From the NCBI RefSeq assembly GCF_014841125.1, contig NZ_JACYTQ010000001.1, positions 806,001 to 870,000 on the forward strand: DNA of 64,000 nucleotides. Reading direction: 5' to 3'. How positions within the stretch are numbered: the first letter of the stretch is position 1; the number at the start of each line of letters is the position of its first letter. The notes under the pieces were generated by a model that did no database searches, was not told where the DNA came from, and saw only the letters and a program-made list of their open reading frames with translations. The position numbers were made by a program, and so were the translations under genes. Positions 61,522-64,000 of this stretch are shown one piece after another. The DNA is from Echinicola arenosa (GTDB lineage: Bacteria > Bacteroidota > Bacteroidia > Cytophagales > Cyclobacteriaceae).

Positions 61522-64000
61522 TTACAATGCTACTTGAACACCAAAAGACATCGTCCTTAACAAAGGCAAATTGAAGGCATTTGGTTGCGAAGCTTCTTCA
61601 GGGTCAAGATTCCCCTTGAAAATCCCCAATTTATTGAAAGAAACTATATTGTCGCCTGACACATAAACAGTGACTCTATCCAAACCTATTCTAGACAGAA
61701 CTTCCTTACTCAAGCTATAGGACAATGTAGCCGTTTTCAATCTCATATAAGTACCATCCTTCATCCAGAAATCTGACTGAAGATCATTCCATGTTCTTGT
61801 ACCATCTCTATTAAATGCAGGCAATTGAGCATTTGGATTGGATCCTACTCCAGGATTCGCAGGATCTTGGGTCCAAGAATACTCTTCATGCAATTTCAAT
61901 GGAACCTGCTCATTATTGAATGGTCCTCTATACGCTCCACTTATAAACACATTAAATTGAGATCCTCCTTGCCATAGCATGGATAAATTGAAATTCTTAT
62001 AGGTAAAGCTTGGGCTTAGACTATAAGTCAATTGAGGATCATTCCCATATCCAATTTCATACCTATCTTCTCTATTGATCACTCCATCACCTGTGATATC
62101 AACATATCGAATGTCACCAGGTTTTGGTGTTCCATTGATATCTTCAAAAGTATAAGTATCCAAATATTCATCAACTTCTGCTTGAGAGTTAAAAAGTCCA
62201 TCAGATTTATACCCAAACACTTGGTTTACCCATCGACCTGTTCTTTTATTAAATTTAACCTGTACAGGATCTGTCTCGTTGATATCTTCTTGGTACTTTT
62301 CATATTTCTCTCTAGTATATCCAACACCTGCCACTACATTATATTGGAAATCTCCAACTGCACCTTTCACACCTAAAGACGCGTCAAAACCTCTATTACT
62401 TCTTGCATCAAGATTAACCTGAGGAAGAGCTGCTCCAAAAGTACCCGGTAATGACTCCAAAGGTAGCCTTAGGAGACCATCACGATATCTGTAAAACCCA
62501 TCAAAGCTACCAAATACACGTCCACCAAATAAAGTATAGTCAACCCCCGCATTATACAATGTTGTTTCTTCCCAAGTAACCAACGCATTTGGTAAACCAC
62601 TCGTTTGGATTTGAGGCACTTGCTGTCCATCAAGAAGATAAATATTACCTGTTCTTTCCTCAAAACCAGATAAATACTCAAAAGAAGTGTTTCCTAAATT
62701 ATTATCAACTCCAGTCTGACTATAGGAAAGTCTCAACTTCAATTGATCAAACACCTCTGCATTTTTCATAAAGTCTTCCCTAGCAATATTCCACCCTGCA
62801 GAAACAGACGGGAAGTAACCCCATCTTACTTTAGGTCCAAACTTAGAGCTGGCATCTGCTCTCAAGGTTGCTTCAAAAAGGTATTTTTCATCAAAGGAAT
62901 AATTCAATCTTCCTGCAAAACTAATACGGGTGTATTCCACATCACGTCCTGTACCTGCTGTTGTGGTCAATTCATTGGCCCCGCTCACTTCAGGGATATC
63001 AGGAGAGAGTAAATCTCTTCTAGTAACTTGCAATCTATTATATACATTGTCCTCTCTTTCTCCAAAAGCCAAAAACGAGATATTATGCTTAGATATGTCT
63101 TTATCATATCTTGCATACCCTCTATAAAGAAATCTACTTCTTGGATCGCTAGGCCCGAATATTTCCTTAGTATACGAATTAATGCCTGCTGAACCTTCAA
63201 GTTGATACCCATCATAAGTATCTGTGATATCGTCAGGATTGTAGGAATAAACTTGATAAAACTTGGTCAATTCTTCTCTTACACCAGTTCTGAACCTAAA
63301 ATTCGTTCTAGCTCCTAATGTCAAGTCTTTAAAGAAAGGCAAATTATAGCTTAGCTCAACGGCACCAGCGGTTGTCTTTTTATTGGTATTCTCATAGCCA
63401 ACGACATCTTTTTGAATTCTAGTTACCGGAGAACGAGCATTAAATCCAGAATATGGATTTTTAGTTGGATCAGGTAAAGAAGTCGGATAAATAGGCTGAG
63501 CTGTCCTTAAATCATTCCATATATCGCCAATAGCAGATGCAGCATAATCCTGCTGCTCATTAATGTGGCTTACATTCAACTTAAGGTCCAATCCTTCTGA
63601 AAGCTTGATATCAGTATTACTGGTGATGGAAAATTTACTATAGTCATAATCTCCATTGAAGATACCAGATTGGTCTTGCATACCTATACTGAAATAATAC
63701 TTCACATCTTCACTTCCACCCCTAAGGCTTAAATTATGATTCTGCAAAGGAGAACCTCCTTTTTTCACAGTTGCGTTTGCCCAATCATAGCTTGGTGCAC
63801 CAGGAGCTGTATATTTTTCTAGATTTTCTTCAGTAAACAATGTTCCATAGGAAATATCTGCGTCAGGATTTGCGGGATCAAATTGTGTATTGAAAACAGC
63901 ATCTCTTCCTAATTTGATAAAGCTTCCAGCATCAACCTGCTCAGGAAAAGTTAATCTTTTCTGAGTTGCAAAGTACCCGTGATATGAAATCTTAGGTTTT
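61522..64000 (-). CDS. SusC/RagA-family TonB-dependent transporter, partial
   Basis: The frame runs open from the right edge to the stop at 61522-61524, about 825 residues. Only the later plug and the barrel are visible: LQNHNLSLRGGSEDVKYYF marks the usual first barrel region, GRLNYSFDEKYLFEATLRAD the middle, and the protein ends in GVQVAL. An internal TTG at 63840 is not the start because the same frame continues upstream (for example SYHGYFATQKRLTFPEQ). Whether it has an STN domain and its own sigma/anti-sigma pair cannot be seen. It is the importer of the sulfatase-lyase locus. Confidence 0.94.
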   Translation of the reverse strand, partial: KPKISYHGYFATQKRLTFPEQVDAGSFIKLGRDAVFNTQFDPANPDADISYGTLFTEENLEKYTAPGAPSYDWANATVKKGGSPLQNHNLSLRGGSEDVKYYFSIGMQDQSGIFNGDYDYSKFSITSNTDIKLSEGLDLKLNVSHINEQQDYAASAIGDIWNDLRTAQPIYPTSLPDPTKNPYSGFNARSPVTRIQKDVVGYENTNKKTTAGAVELSYNLPFFKDLTLGARTNFRFRTGVREELTKFYQVYSYNPDDITDTYDGYQLEGSAGINSYTKEIFGPSDPRSRFLYRGYARYDKDISKHNISFLAFGEREDNVYNRLQVTRRDLLSPDIPEVSGANELTTTAGTGRDVEYTRISFAGRLNYSFDEKYLFEATLRADASSKFGPKVRWGYFPSVSAGWNIAREDFMKNAEVFDQLKLRLSYSQTGVDNNLGNTSFEYLSGFEERTGNIYLLDGQQVPQIQTSGLPNALVTWEETTLYNAGVDYTLFGGRVFGSFDGFYRYRDGLLRLPLESLPGTFGAALPQVNLDARSNRGFDASLGVKGAVGDFQYNVVAGVGYTREKYEKYQEDINETDPVQVKFNKRTGRWVNQVFGYKSDGLFNSQAEVDEYLDTYTFEDINGTPKPGDIRYVDITGDGVINREDRYEIGYGNDPQLTYSLSPSFTYKNFNLSMLWQGGSQFNVFISGAYRGPFNNEQVPLKLHEEYSWTQDPANPGVGSNPNAQLPAFNRDGTRTWNDLQSDFWMKDGTYMRLKTATLSYSLSKEVLSRIGLDRVTVYVSGDNIVSFNKLGIFKGNLDPEEASQPNAFNLPLLRTMSFGVQVAL

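Noticed and set aside
61522-63840. SusC gene starting at 63840
   Set aside because: The codon is an internal TTG and the frame continues open to the window edge with typical SusC sequence.

Overview
The window looks like a chromosomal segment of a marine-type Bacteroidota bacterium. Echinicola/Cyclobacterium/Algoriphagus-like Cyclobacteriaceae is my guess from the gene families and is not proven. Evidence: low G+C, four SusC/SusD pairs, three ECF-sigma/FecR anti-sigma pairs, a type IX sorting domain, formylglycine sulfatases and PKD-like/DUF4843 lipoproteins. No tRNA, rRNA, CRISPR array or transposase is visible.

Layout. (1) 1-2061: the end of a Kelch-type protein, then a LytS/LytTR two-component system on the + strand. 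(2) 2084-2980: a small minus-strand operon of a 59-residue membrane protein, a PepSY-like lipoprotein and a PepSY-like secreted protein. (3) 3218-6440: cysM-dsbD, a cysteine-synthase-family enzyme and the transmembrane thiol reductase that feeds electrons to the periplasm. (4) 6507-19207, 'copy A', and 19840-33252, 'copy B': two tandem, same-orientation versions of one large cassette. The gene order is ECF sigma, FecR, SusC, SusD, DUF4843 lipoprotein, PKD-like lipoprotein, hairpin, (thioredoxin, copy B only), two-DTG aspartyl protease with PDZ domain, TlpA-type thioredoxin. (5) 33492-44344: a glycan locus with ECF sigma, FecR, SusC, SusD, GH2 and GH29. (6) 44715-46356: two + strand envelope genes. 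(7) 46594-64000: a second glycan locus, read from the right edge leftwards: SusC (cut by the window), SusD, three sulfatases, a beta-helix protein, a five-bladed-propeller glycosidase-like protein and a PL8-family lyase with three DNRLRE modules and a type IX sorting domain.

How it may work together. The duplicated cassette joins a TonB-dependent SusCD importer under its own transmembrane sigma switch to a secreted aspartyl protease and one or two exported thioredoxins. dsbD lies just downstream of copy A and could keep those thioredoxins reduced. My inference is an uptake-and-processing system for peptides or proteins that need disulfide reduction, present in two versions. SusC and SusD are strongly conserved between copies, while the sigma and anti-sigma genes have diverged. 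A terminator-like trailer after copy B resembles the one after dsbD, suggesting the ancestral duplicated unit also included cysM-dsbD.

The right half encodes degradation of a sulfated polysaccharide. Lyase, sulfatases, a fucosidase and a beta-galactosidase-like enzyme are compatible with a fucosylated or galactose-containing sulfated glycan, but the substrate is not determined by sequence alone. Several genes here appear to start with TTG or GTG, some with an in-frame stop just upstream.
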